Source of the DNA: Planctomycetota bacterium
Lineage (GTDB): Bacteria > Planctomycetota > Phycisphaerae > WQYP01
Length of the DNA stretch: 64,000 nucleotides
NCBI GenBank assembly: GCA_021805985.1
Contig: JAJZDN010000009.1
Coordinates: 27,825 to 91,824, forward strand
Reading direction: 5' to 3'
The notes below the pieces were generated by a model. It saw nothing but the letters and a program-made list of their open reading frames with translations, was not told where the DNA came from and made no database searches. A program made the translations under genes and the position numbers. How positions within the stretch are numbered: position 1 is the first letter of the stretch; every line of letters starts with the position of its first letter. This document shows, piece by piece, positions 48,235 to 57,364 of the stretch.

Positions 48235-49374
48235 CTACTTCCGACCTTGTCGCGTTGTTACTGGCGTTCCCGATGACGCCCGGACGATCAATTCGCCGGT
48301 CAATTCGCAATGCACAGGAGGAAGAGTCGGCTCTTCGATGCGCTGCATCATGGTACGAAACGCAAGGTAGCCCAAGCCGGAGGCAGGCTGCCGAATCGTG
48401 GTAAGCGGCACGGGCAAACATGCAGCACTGGGAAGATCATCGAAACTGCCGATACGCAAATCCTGCGGAATCTTGATTCCCGATTCCATAGCAAATCGCA
48501 TCACGTATGCCGCGCGCGAATCACTGACCACGAGCATAGCCTGGGGGCGGTGCCGTTTGAGCGTCTCCGTTACAAATGTGCGATCAAAGAGATCACCATG
48601 ATGCACGCTCGTTGCTTCGCGGCGAATGCCATGGAACTCCAACGCCTTGAGATACCCGGCTATCCGCGTTTCCTGCGTCGGCACACGTGTGGAGTAGGCA
48701 AAAAAATCGATCCTGCGGCATCCCAACTTGATAAAATGTTCAGCCAGGGCAAAACCTGCTCCAAAGTTATCAATACCCACCAGATCCACGCGGCTTCGCG
48801 CAGGGTAGCGCACGATATCGCGGTCTATTAACACCACCGGCGTTCCGACCGAAAGAAAATCATCAACAATCGCAGCGGTGGACGATAGGTACTGATCCGC
48901 CAGAATTTCTTGAGGCATTAAAAATACACCCGAGACTTCGCGTTGCATAAACTCTTTTGCGATCGTGTTGTATCGGGCCGCCAATCCTGATTCCGTTGGA
49001 TTATCAGTCCACGTTGGATCATAAAGTATTATCGACCCGTTTTCCAAGCTGGCCCGGTAGAGCAATTCGCTGCCCGCAACTCCGAATGGAGATTCTTCCA
49101 TATGTTGTCGAGCCAATCCCCATAATATGGCACCAAAAGTAAGCTTCCTCCTGGGCGGCGCTGCAATGACAACAGAACCTGCTTTGCCTTTTCGTCGGAT
49201 CAATTTCTCATGAACAAGTCGATGGATCGCACGGCTCACGGTCGGTCGTGAGACATTAAACTGCTCCGCCAGGATGCGCTCAGTGGGAATGCGATCATGA
49301 ACCCGAAATCGCCCCGCTTCGATGCCGCGCCGCAAAAAGCTATATACATTTTCTGATTCTTTGGGCGTTCGCAC
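48235..49374 (-). CDS. GntR-type HTH regulator with LacI-like sugar sensor
   Basis: A 379-residue regulator of the AraR type. Residues about 8-70 are a GntR winged helix (RIPTERILAEQFNVSRPTVS, then AIHRLVHEKLIRRKGK). Residues about 80-375 form a LacI-type periplasmic-binding domain (VLIDRDIVRYPARSRVDLVG near 185, GFALAEHFIKLGCRRIDFFA near 210, QDLRIGSFDDLPSAACLPVP near 318, LTTIRQPASGLG near 338). Such proteins usually repress sugar genes until the sugar binds. The start is a GTG at 49374 with AAGGA upstream. It is encoded ahead of module B on the same strand, and the six TTACCATA motifs of that module are candidate binding sites. Confidence 0.87.
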   Translation of the reverse strand: MRTPKESENVYSFLRRGIEAGRFRVHDRIPTERILAEQFNVSRPTVSRAIHRLVHEKLIRRKGKAGSVVIAAPPRRKLTFGAILWGLARQHMEESPFGVAGSELLYRASLENGSIILYDPTWTDNPTESGLAARYNTIAKEFMQREVSGVFLMPQEILADQYLSSTAAIVDDFLSVGTPVVLIDRDIVRYPARSRVDLVGIDNFGAGFALAEHFIKLGCRRIDFFAYSTRVPTQETRIAGYLKALEFHGIRREATSVHHGDLFDRTFVTETLKRHRPQAMLVVSDSRAAYVMRFAMESGIKIPQDLRIGSFDDLPSAACLPVPLTTIRQPASGLGYLAFRTMMQRIEEPTLPPVHCELTGELIVRASSGTPVTTRQGRK

Positions 49375-49819
49375 TATTTCTCACCGTTCCTTCGGCCCGC
49401 GAATTCAGCCTTGGAATTCAGAATGTCACCGCAAGGGCGACGAGGGTATTCGCCGTTTGGACGCCATAGAATAGTCGGCACAGTCTTTCCCTGCAACACC
49501 TTCCCGGGCACGGTCGGGGCGTGGCAATAAATCCGGGCACAGCACTGGAGTGTGAGCTTCTAAGATCAACCATTCTCTTAGCGCCGGCATTTAAGCCGTC
49601 GATTTTGCCGCCTGCCCGGAACTACTGCCGCGCCGCACTGTCACGAATTCACCACTCTCCTCGCTACGGGATTAGCGAGCCGAGTTGGGAATCTTGCACC
49701 CATAGGGTACTTTCCGCGTGTTCCACTGGATGAACTTTCGGGGTATATTATGGGTTTTGCCGCAGCGGCCTGATGCCGCGCGGTTGGATGTTTTTCCCAG
49801 TTAGGTTGAAACGAGCCAG
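49375..49819. other. intergenic stretch between the GntR/LacI regulator gene and ileS
   Basis: About 445 bases between divergent genes. No supportable gene, no T-box leader that I can recognise and no TTACCATA motif. It should contain both promoters. Confidence 0.4.
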
Positions 49820-52717
49820 ATGACAACAGAACAATCACCGGATGTGTCGCCCAAGCCTGCAGCAGATTATCGCGCTTCGCTGAATCTGCCTAAAACCGGC
49901 TTTGATATGAAAGCCAATTTGACCCAGCGGGAGCCGGGAATTCTGGCCCGCTGGAAAAGCGAAAATCTCTATCAGCAAATCCGCGCGCAACCGCATACAA
50001 AGGGCAAATGGGTGCTCCATGATGGCCCCCCCTACGCCAATGGCGATATTCACATGGGCCACCTGATTAATAAAGTCCTCAAGGACATGGTGGTCAAATA
50101 CCGCACCATGCAGGGGCATGATGCACCTTACGTTCCTGGCTGGGATTGCCACGGCCTGCCGATCGAAAGCGCCATTCAGAAGGAACTTGGGCCGAAAATG
50201 CGCGAATTATCCGCCGGGGAAATTCGCCTGCGCTGCCGCGATTACGCCATGAAATATGTCAAGTTGCAGTCGGAATCCTTTGAACGTCTGGGCATTCTGG
50301 GGCAGTTTGACAAACCCTACCTCACACTTGACCCGGCGTATGAAGGCGGTGTCCTGGATGTGCTGGCGAGCCTGCTGCAACGCGAGCTGGTATTTCGTCA
50401 ACGCAAGCCGGTGCACTGGTGCACCTTTGATCAGACTGCTCTGGCGGAAGCGGAACTGGAATATTCCAACAAAAAAGATACCTCGATATTTGTTAAATTC
50501 GCCATGGATTTAACCACCGGATCATGGCCGGCGGCGTGGGGCACCAAACCGCAACACGCGCATGTGTTGATCTGGACCACCACGCCATGGACCATTCCCG
50601 CCAACCGCGCGGTGGCGGTCCATCCGGAACATCAGTATGCAGTGGCTACCTATGAGCACAACGGCCCCCAAGTTCTCATCCTGGCCGCCAAGCGCATTGC
50701 CACCGTAATGCTGCAGGCCGGCATCGCCCATTATCGCATTTCTGACACCATCACGGGTGCAGATTTAATTGCCGCAGGCATCAGCTATACGCATCCGCTG
50801 GAAAGCACCCGCAGGCAGTCCATTGTTCCTGCTGAATATGTCACGCTCGATGATGGCACGGGCTTGGTGCACATTGCTCCTGGCCACGGCACGGAAGATT
50901 ATCAAACCGGCCGAAAAGCCGGGCTGGATGTTTACTGCCCGGTATTGGCGGATGGCCGATACGATCAAAGCGTGCCGGAGTTTCTGCGCGGGCAAAGCAT
51001 CTGGCAATCCAATGAACCGATCGTACAACATCTGGCCGATGCAGGTTTGCTATTCCACCGGCAGGAAATACAACACAGCTATCCGCATTGCTGGCGGTGC
51101 CGCAAGGCAACGATTCTACGCGCTACCGAGCAATGGTTTGTCCGTGCGGGCGGAAATAGTCCATTGCTGGAACAAGCCAAAACCTTTATTGATCAAGTGC
51201 AGTGGATACCTGCATGGGGAAAAAACCGCATCGCCGGTATGCTGGAAACCCGGCCGGACTGGTGCATTTCCCGCCAGCGTTCCTGGGGCGTGCCGATCCC
51301 GGCATTTTTTGCCGCGAATGGCGAAATTCTGCTCACCGAAAAATCCGTCCGGCGCGTCGCGGATTATGTGCGGCAACACGGGGCTGATTGCTGGTATACG
51401 CATTCTCCGCAGCAGATTCTCGGTGCTGACCAATGGGTGGATACCGCACTGACCGCCGAGGGCACAACCGTGGTAGATCACCCATTTCATACACACGAAT
51501 TGCGTAAGGGCAACGATATTCTGGATGTCTGGTTTGAATCCGGGGCTTCGCATCATGCCGTTCTGGAAGCGACGCATCCGGAATTGGGTTATCCCGCCAA
51601 TTTGTATCTGGAAGGGTCGGATCAGCACCGGGGCTGGTTTCAGTCCTCCTTGCTGGAAGCCGCCGGTTATCGCGATACGCCGCCATTTAAACAAATACTC
51701 ACGCACGGCTTTATTGTTGACAGCCACGGCCACAAGATGTCCAAAAGTCAGGGCAACGATATAAAAGTTTCCGATGCGCTAAAACAAAATGGTGCCGATG
51801 TCCTGCGGCTTTGGGTCGCCAGTGTTGATTACCAGGATGATATGCCCTGCTCCAAAGAGTTGCTGGACCGCACCAGTGATGCGTACCGCAAAATCCGCAA
51901 TACCATCCGCTATCTGCTGGGAAATTTATATGATTTTAACCTCCAGGAAAATCAGACCGTCCCGCAGGAGCATAGCATTGACTCCTGGATGCTTGGCCGG
52001 CTGGCAGTCATGACGGCGGACGTACACAAAGCGTATAACCAGTATGAATTCCATAAAGTGTTCCGCGCATTGTATGATTTTTGTAATGTAGATATCTCCA
52101 CGATTTATGCCAAAGCCATCAAAGACCGGCTCTATTGCGAATTACCCAATGATCCGCGCCGGCGGGCATCACAAAGCGTTTGCGCTACGCTGCTGCTGTA
52201 TTTGGTAGAACTTTGTGCCCCGATACTGGCCTTCACCGCCGATGAAGTTTGCCGCATCACGCACGATGTGCCGGGACTTAAGAATATGTTTGGTGACTGC
52301 ATCCACACCCATACTTTTAGCCCCCCAACGGAGCCGGTAAATCCTGAACTACTGGCTCACTGGGAAATTCTTATGCCGCTGGTGCAGGACGGCTTGAAAC
52401 AGCTTGATGCTGTAAAAAAAGCCAGTGGCCTGGGCAATCCGCTGGATAGCGAAGCAGTTATTACAGTTCCCCCCGAGCATCCCCTGGCAAGCCTGATGAC
52501 AAACTATGGCCGAGAACTTGAAGATGTACTTGGCGCGGGCTTTCACCGGATTATCCCAGGCGATAAGCTGGCGGTGGAAATCATCGACACGCGTGAAAAA
52601 TATCCCAGCTGCGCCCGCTCCTGGAAGCGCCGCCCGGATGTCGGCAGCGTCGCCGAATACCCGGACTTATCCGCCCGCGACGCCGAAGTGGTAAAAACGC
52701 TATCGCAAAAGCAGTAG
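49820..52717 (+). CDS. ileS: isoleucine-tRNA ligase with degenerate C-terminal zinc site
   Basis: Charges tRNA-Ile. The 965-residue protein has the class I signatures: PPYANGDIHMGHL near residue 68 (HIGH) and HGHKMSKSQGN near 636 (KMSKS); the editing domain lies between (WTTTPWTIPANRAVAVHP near 250). The bacterial C-terminal zinc knuckle, normally CxxC...CxxC, reads SCARSW and LSARDA here, keeping one of four cysteines although the surrounding sequence aligns without gaps. Family length is about 930-960. Only a weak AGG precedes the ATG at 49820. It stands alone between intergenic stretches. Confidence 0.95.
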   Translation: MTTEQSPDVSPKPAADYRASLNLPKTGFDMKANLTQREPGILARWKSENLYQQIRAQPHTKGKWVLHDGPPYANGDIHMGHLINKVLKDMVVKYRTMQGHDAPYVPGWDCHGLPIESAIQKELGPKMRELSAGEIRLRCRDYAMKYVKLQSESFERLGILGQFDKPYLTLDPAYEGGVLDVLASLLQRELVFRQRKPVHWCTFDQTALAEAELEYSNKKDTSIFVKFAMDLTTGSWPAAWGTKPQHAHVLIWTTTPWTIPANRAVAVHPEHQYAVATYEHNGPQVLILAAKRIATVMLQAGIAHYRISDTITGADLIAAGISYTHPLESTRRQSIVPAEYVTLDDGTGLVHIAPGHGTEDYQTGRKAGLDVYCPVLADGRYDQSVPEFLRGQSIWQSNEPIVQHLADAGLLFHRQEIQHSYPHCWRCRKATILRATEQWFVRAGGNSPLLEQAKTFIDQVQWIPAWGKNRIAGMLETRPDWCISRQRSWGVPIPAFFAANGEILLTEKSVRRVADYVRQHGADCWYTHSPQQILGADQWVDTALTAEGTTVVDHPFHTHELRKGNDILDVWFESGASHHAVLEATHPELGYPANLYLEGSDQHRGWFQSSLLEAAGYRDTPPFKQILTHGFIVDSHGHKMSKSQGNDIKVSDALKQNGADVLRLWVASVDYQDDMPCSKELLDRTSDAYRKIRNTIRYLLGNLYDFNLQENQTVPQEHSIDSWMLGRLAVMTADVHKAYNQYEFHKVFRALYDFCNVDISTIYAKAIKDRLYCELPNDPRRRASQSVCATLLLYLVELCAPILAFTADEVCRITHDVPGLKNMFGDCIHTHTFSPPTEPVNPELLAHWEILMPLVQDGLKQLDAVKKASGLGNPLDSEAVITVPPEHPLASLMTNYGRELEDVLGAGFHRIIPGDKLAVEIIDTREKYPSCARSWKRRPDVGSVAEYPDLSARDAEVVKTLSQKQ

Positions 52718-52730
52718 CCTGGCGAACCAA

Positions 52731-52830
52731 CCACCGGGTTATCACCACGATGCTCCATGACGCGATGCGCCGCCAGAAGGCCAAAAATCACGCGGCCGCA
52801 ATCCCGGCGACTACTCGGACGGGCTTCCTA
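52731..52830. repeat. partial copy of the 28624-28995 repeat element (right end)
   Basis: About 100 bp roughly 80 percent identical to 28898-28995, beginning CCACCGGGTTATCACCAC and ending in CGGACGGGCTTCCTA. It lies immediately after ileS, on the intergenic side, with the rest of the element absent. Confidence 0.6.
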
Positions 52831-52862
52831 GAATCCTGGCTTGCCAACACCACCGGCTGTTC

Positions 52863-53435
52863 TCAGGTAATGCTTTCAGAAATCACGCGGAGCTGGTCCC
52901 GCAGGCGGGCGGCTTCTTCGTAGCGTTCTGCATGCACCGCCGCAGTTAGTTGCGATTCCAGTTGGACTTTTCTGGCGCGAATTACGGTATCACCGGCGCT
53001 ACTTTGCGGAGGAAGTTTTCCGATATGTTGCGTATGCCGCTCGTGCATGGAACAAATAAGATCTACCAGAGGCTCTTCAAATAAAGTGTAATCGTTGGCG
53101 CACCCCAGCAGCCCCCCTTTTTGAAACTGGGCCCAGGTTGTCCCGCAGGTTGGGCAGCTTGTGGGTGCTTCGGTAATATTTTCATCATCCGCAGTTCCAG
53201 CCGTGGCACTAAGCTGTTTTAGCTTGGCCAAATCCGGGTGCATGGGAATCTGTTTGATCAGCTTGCCGGAGGATGTTTTTCCAATAAGTATCGGCGCTCC
53301 CATTAACCCGGCTTCAATGGCGTGTTCCAGGCACAAATGCACCTCGACGACTTTTAAGGGCGGACCTTTTGCGACCACATCGGTTATGTGAATAAGGGCC
53401 GGGCGCGAGCACTTCATACACTCTTTAGCAGACAT
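52863..53435 (-). CDS. McsA-like protein with CxxC zinc motifs and UVR domain
   Basis: A 190-residue protein of the McsA type. An N-terminal Cys pair (ECMKCSRPA), a second pair (SCPTCGTTWAQFQKGGLLGC) and a C-terminal UvrB/UvrC interaction motif (AERYEEAARLRDQLR) follow in the order seen in McsA, the activator of protein-arginine kinase McsB that marks proteins for ClpCP degradation in Firmicutes. Here no mcsB or clpC lies in the window, so the partner is unknown. ATG 53435 has GGAG eight bases upstream; a longer frame to 53453 is less likely. It follows the aminotransferase gene on the same strand. Confidence 0.75.
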   Translation of the reverse strand: MSAKECMKCSRPALIHITDVVAKGPPLKVVEVHLCLEHAIEAGLMGAPILIGKTSSGKLIKQIPMHPDLAKLKQLSATAGTADDENITEAPTSCPTCGTTWAQFQKGGLLGCANDYTLFEEPLVDLICSMHERHTQHIGKLPPQSSAGDTVIRARKVQLESQLTAAVHAERYEEAARLRDQLRVISESIT

Positions 53436-53461
53436 TAAAAATTCTCCGGGCACAACAGCTT

Positions 53462-53495
53462 GGGAGCCTGCCCGACTAACTTGGACAAGCTCTTA
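53462..53495. repeat. degenerate hairpin of the AGGAGCCTGTCC family
   Basis: GGGAGCCTGCCCGACTAA followed by TTGGACAAGCTCTTA: both arms are recognisable but mutated versions of the arm at 45845. It sits between the McsA-like gene and the aminotransferase gene. Confidence 0.5.
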
Positions 53496-53522
53496 ATTCA
53501 TTGTACTGTTTGAATTTGAAAA

Positions 53523-54701
53523 TCAAACTGCCGCGATCGCTTTTTCCAGAATTGCCAGAGATTTTTCAATCTGCTGATGTGTTATAACCAGCGACGGGCA
53601 TATCCGCAGGACATTTTTTTGTGTGGCGTTGATGATCAGGCCATGGTCCAAAGCGTGGTGCACCACGGGCAGCCCATCGGGTATGGCCAATTCCACGCCT
53701 AGAAATAATCCGCTACCGCGAATGGCCTTAATTTTATGACGCACGGAGCAACTGCCGAGCTGATCACGGATGATCGCTCCCGCTTTGCGTGCATAATCCA
53801 GCAGTTTTTCCTGCTCAATAACGTCAAATACTGCCGCACTGACACTGGCGCAAATCGGGTTGCCGCCCAGCGTGCAGCCGTGTGTGCCGGGCTTGAAAAA
53901 CGATGCCAGCCGCGGGCTCGCCAGTATCCCCCCCACCGGCACGCCGCCCCCCAGGGCTTTGCCCAGCGTCATAATATCGGGTATCACGCCGGATATCTGA
54001 TGCCCAAACCAATGGCCCGTGCGACCAACACCCGTCCAGACTTCATCAAAAATCAGAATCGCCCCACAACGATCACACAATTCCCGCACCGCTTTCAGGT
54101 AGCCTTTGGTCGGTTCATTGATACCGCCTTCACCCTGAATCGGTTCCAGCATGACGGCTGCGGTCGTGCCGTCCACCACTTCTTCCAAGGCGTCAAGATC
54201 ATCAAAGGGGACATGCACAAAACCGGGGACTAAGGGCGCAAAGCCATTTTGCGCGGGGCCGGCAGTGGCGGATAAGGCCCCCATCGTTCGGCCGTGAAAA
54301 CCTTTTTTCATGGTGACAATTTTGAACCGATCCGGGCCGGCGGAAATGCGTGCCAGCTTAATGGCCGCTTCCGCCGCTTCGGCACCGCTATGACAGAAAA
54401 ACGCTCGTCCGTCAAAAGCTTTGGATTTCAAGTGCTCCGCAAGGCGAATTTGCGGTTCGCTGTAAAATTGATTGCCCACCTGCCAGAGGGTTTGTGCCTG
54501 TCGGGTAATTTCTGCGACAAGCCGGGGATGGCAATGTCCCAAAACGGTTCCGCCAAAACCGGCAAAAAAGTCAATATATTCCTTGCCCTCGGCATCCCAA
54601 AGCGTCGCTCCCTGCCCGCGTGCCAGAACCACCGGAAGTTTGCCATAATTGCCAATCAGCGCGGCGTCATGCCGGGCCATTAAATCTGTCGAGATACTCA
54701 T
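53523..54701 (-). CDS. argD: class III aminotransferase, acetylornithine aminotransferase-like
   Basis: PLP-dependent transaminase of the ArgD group, which makes N-acetylornithine from its semialdehyde in arginine synthesis (and often succinyl-diaminopimelate). The 392-residue protein shows DFFAGFGGTVLGHCHP near 48, FCHSGAEAAEAAIKLAR near 105, the substrate-side FHGRTMGALSATA, FDEVWTGVGRTG near 218 with the PLP-ring Asp, and the Schiff-base Lys in LGKALGGGVP near 248. Length fits ArgD (about 390-405). ATG 54701 has GGAG seven bases upstream; the frame extends to 54857 without support. No other arg gene is near, so the exact substrate is less certain than the family. Confidence 0.82.
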   Translation of the reverse strand: MSISTDLMARHDAALIGNYGKLPVVLARGQGATLWDAEGKEYIDFFAGFGGTVLGHCHPRLVAEITRQAQTLWQVGNQFYSEPQIRLAEHLKSKAFDGRAFFCHSGAEAAEAAIKLARISAGPDRFKIVTMKKGFHGRTMGALSATAGPAQNGFAPLVPGFVHVPFDDLDALEEVVDGTTAAVMLEPIQGEGGINEPTKGYLKAVRELCDRCGAILIFDEVWTGVGRTGHWFGHQISGVIPDIMTLGKALGGGVPVGGILASPRLASFFKPGTHGCTLGGNPICASVSAAVFDVIEQEKLLDYARKAGAIIRDQLGSCSVRHKIKAIRGSGLFLGVELAIPDGLPVVHHALDHGLIINATQKNVLRICPSLVITHQQIEKSLAILEKAIAAV

Positions 54702-54877
54702 TGTGCTGCTCCATGGCGCAAAACCACCCAAGGGCAAAAAGATACTCTTTATGGAGGAGTACAGCAAATGATCGCTGATCATGATTGCTGATAACTTTCC
54801 AGCACCGCGTTTCCTATCATGCGTTCCTTGACAGGCTGGTGAGCTTGTCCGTAACATACTGGACTCTGGAAGTTCCA

Positions 54878-54951
<74 letters not shown>

Positions 54952-54964
54952 TTCGGTCACTTGA

Positions 54965-55019
54965 TCAGTAAATTCAGTAATTTCAGTAATGGGCAGTAAT
55001 TGCAGTATTGGTCAGTAGT
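54965..55019. repeat. array of six CAGTA units at 9-10-base spacing
   Basis: CAGTA begins at 54966, 54975, 54984, 54994, 55003 and 55013, mostly as TTCAGTAAT. Two further units with the same 9-base period occur at 27007 and 27016. The near-helical-turn spacing is notable, but the function is unknown. Confidence 0.6.
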
Positions 55020-55357
55020 TTCGGTGTCTGCGGGTTTTTGGGATTGGGGTGTACACTGCACGCAATTGGACGGCCGGACATGCGGATTAAGTCATGACAA
55101 TGGCGGATGTCAGCTTTTCGTGTAGCCGAGATAGACTTTAAAGAGACCGCGGATAGCGCGGGTTACGCGGATAAATAATGGGCGTTAGAAGGTTTTGGGG
55201 CGCTACCATTTTTTCCGGGGCGGCGGACGGAGTTACCACAACGGCACGAAGGACGAACTGATCCACTGATTTCACCGATGGACCAGATTAACGAACTCGT
55301 GCTGTCACGCCTGCAAATTAGGATTGATTGGCCGCCAAGACTCCAGATGCAAGCACC

Positions 55358-55371
55358 CGGACAGGCTCCTA
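55358..55371. repeat. partial end of the AGGAGCCTGTCC repeat family
   Basis: CGGACAGGCTCCTA, identical to the right terminus of the element ending at 28995, followed a few bases on by a second GGCTCCTAG. No other part of the element is present. Confidence 0.45.
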
Positions 55372-55545
55372 GCTCCAAGGCTCCTAGCTTGACGGCGGAA
55401 AGTGGGATGACAATTCATTCTAGGCACTGTAAAGTTGTGATAGCGCGTATGGAACCGTGATTTTAGCGGTGGTATTTACGCCATCGGTCTGGCATTAAAA
55501 TAGGCGGACGGAGTGGCTGCATTCAAAGTCAGAAGGAGCTATGGT

Positions 55546-56016
55546 ATGTCTGTCGTTGACGAAAAGCTCACACAACTGGGAATTGTCCTGCCCGCCGTCC
55601 CCAAACCCGTGGCGGCGTATGTGCCCTATGTAGAGGCCGGCGGATTGGTATATGTCAGTGGCCAATTACCCAGCCGGGACGGCAAAGTGTTATATTCCGG
55701 TTCTGTGCCCAAAGCCATGGATATTTCAACCGCCCGAGAAGCCGCACGCCTAGCGACACTTAACGCGCTGGCCGTGGTGCGTGAAGCGGTCAACGCAGAC
55801 TGGAATCGGGTAATTCGGATGGTCCGGCTGGGTGTATTTGTACAAAGTGACCCAGGGTTTGACCAGCAGCCGCAGGTGGCTAATGGTGCCAGCGATTTAC
55901 TACTTTCCATCTTCGGGGATGCTGGCCGCCATGCCCGGGCGGCCGTGGGTGCCGCGGCATTACCGTTAAATGCGGTTGTGGAAGTGGAATTGATTGCCCA
56001 AATAAAGCCGATTTGA
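55546..56016 (+). CDS. RidA/YjgF-family enamine/imine deaminase-like protein
   Basis: Small trimeric protein expected to hydrolyse reactive enamine/imine intermediates formed by PLP enzymes. The 156-residue sequence matches the longer RidA subgroup (YjgH/TdcF-like, about 150-155): AYVPYVEAGGLVYVSGQLP near 30, ATLNALAVVREAV near 75, VIRMVRLGVFVQSDPGFDQQ near 93, GRHARAAVGAAALPLNAVVE near 126. The Arg in HARAAVG aligns with the substrate-carboxylate-binding Arg. ATG 55546 has AAGGAG seven bases upstream. It is followed by trxA on the same strand. Confidence 0.85.
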   Translation: MSVVDEKLTQLGIVLPAVPKPVAAYVPYVEAGGLVYVSGQLPSRDGKVLYSGSVPKAMDISTAREAARLATLNALAVVREAVNADWNRVIRMVRLGVFVQSDPGFDQQPQVANGASDLLLSIFGDAGRHARAAVGAAALPLNAVVEVELIAQIKPI

Positions 56017-56092
56017 CACTTGGGCATTACCCGTCTAGCATTTTCCTGTCGCAACTAAGTAATGGCGACGAATACTTTTGGAGAACATGGGT

Positions 56093-56428
56093 ATGGCCAG
56101 CGAAAACGTTTTAACTCTCACGGATGAAACCTTTCAGCAGCAGGTTTTGGACAGCACGCAACCGGTGCTGGTGGATTTCTGGGCCGAATGGTGCGGGCCG
56201 TGCCGCATGTTGGCGCCGACCATTGAAAAAATTGCGGCGGAATACCAAGGCAAGGTAAAGGTCGGTAAAGTAGATACCGATGCCAACCGCAATACCGCCA
56301 TGAAATTTAATATCAGCGCGATTCCTACGGTGATTCTGTTTAATAAAGGCCAGATCGCAAAGAAATTCGTCGGCCTGCAACCCGAACGTGAATTCAAAGC
56401 GGCGCTGGACGCGCTAACCGCTCAATAA
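56093..56428 (+). CDS. trxA: thioredoxin
   Basis: A 111-residue cytoplasmic disulfide reductase. The active site WCGPC lies near residue 34 (FWAEWCGPCRML), the cis-proline in SAIPTVILF near 78, and the length and order of strands match TrxA (105-110). The ATG at 56093 has GGAG nine bases upstream; an ATG six bases earlier is too close to it. It lies 12 bases upstream of the acyltransferase gene and 76 bases after the RidA gene, so a three-gene transcript is probable. Confidence 0.95.
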   Translation: MASENVLTLTDETFQQQVLDSTQPVLVDFWAEWCGPCRMLAPTIEKIAAEYQGKVKVGKVDTDANRNTAMKFNISAIPTVILFNKGQIAKKFVGLQPEREFKAALDALTAQ

Positions 56429-56440
56429 AGACTACACTTA

Positions 56441-57364
56441 ATGAAGCAGTCATCACCCATTATGGATCGGGCAACCTATCTTGCTGCTCGCAGCGCGGCC
56501 ATGATGTTGGGATTTTTCCCCGTCAACGCCAATCTGCGAACGGCCCGCGGGTTCGGCTCACTCTTATGGACCTTTGATAAAAAACATCGCGTACGCGGAT
56601 TGCAGAATCTCCGTGCCAGTTTTCCAGATTTTCCACAAAAGGAATTGGAACGCATTGGGCAGCGCTCGATACAGCACTTCTGTGAACTCGTGCTGGACGT
56701 GATTTTTTCGACCCGCGTTATCCATGTCGAAACCTGGCACAAGCATGTCCACTTGCATAACTTTCAGGCGGCGATGCAGATTATTTTGCGCGGCCAGGGT
56801 GCCATCATGGTCACGGGCCATTATGGCAACTGGGAAATTTTGGGATATACCATGGCCACCCTGGGCTTTCCATCCTATGGCGTGGCTCGCCCCATTGATA
56901 ATCCGCATATTGACGCATGGGTTTTGGGCGTGCGGGAAAAACGCGGGCAGATTATTTTATCCAAACGCGGCGTCACCGCCACGGCGCAGGACATTTTGAA
57001 AAACAACGGCGTTTTGTGCTTTATTGCTGATCAGGACGCCGGCCCAAAAGGCATGTTCGTGCCTTTTTTTGGCCGCCTCGCCAGCACCTATAAAAGTATC
57101 GGCCTATTGGCCATGCAACATCAGGTGCCGGTGATTATCGGGTACGCCCGCCGCCGGGGTGATTTATTTGATTTTGACATCGGCGTGACCGACATCATTT
57201 ACCCTGCCGATTGGCAGAACCACGATGAGCCTCTACGTTATATTACGGAACGCTACACGCGCGGCATAGAAACATTTGTGCGCGAAGATCCCACGCAGTA
57301 CTTATGGATTCACCGCCGGTGGAAGAATCGCCCCAGGCATGAGCAAGTACCGGCAAGCATGTAA
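56441..57364 (+). CDS. LpxL/HtrB-like lysophospholipid/lipid A acyltransferase
   Basis: Adds a secondary acyl chain to lipid A precursors or a related lipid at the inner membrane. The 307-residue protein has the HX4E catalytic motif in GHYGNWE near residue 126, VARPIDNPHID near 148, GVLCFIADQDAGPKGMFVPFFG near 190 (in pieces) and the closing QYLWIHRRWKNRP near 287. A hydrophobic N-terminal stretch serves as anchor. Length fits LpxL (about 300). Together with kdsB it supports an LPS-bearing outer membrane. Acyl donor and acceptor are not predictable. Confidence 0.85.
   Translation: MKQSSPIMDRATYLAARSAAMMLGFFPVNANLRTARGFGSLLWTFDKKHRVRGLQNLRASFPDFPQKELERIGQRSIQHFCELVLDVIFSTRVIHVETWHKHVHLHNFQAAMQIILRGQGAIMVTGHYGNWEILGYTMATLGFPSYGVARPIDNPHIDAWVLGVREKRGQIILSKRGVTATAQDILKNNGVLCFIADQDAGPKGMFVPFFGRLASTYKSIGLLAMQHQVPVIIGYARRRGDLFDFDIGVTDIIYPADWQNHDEPLRYITERYTRGIETFVREDPTQYLWIHRRWKNRPRHEQVPASM

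Larger units (their letters stand above)
54952..55545. other. 594-base intergenic stretch after tRNA-Asp
   Basis: No supportable gene. It contains the CAGTA array directly after the tRNA, a stretch reading CCGCGGATAGCGCGGGTTACGCGGAT that looks like decayed repeat sequence (55150-55175), and a partial end of the AGGAGCCTGTCC repeat near 55360. The last 40 bases lead into the RidA gene. Confidence 0.45.
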
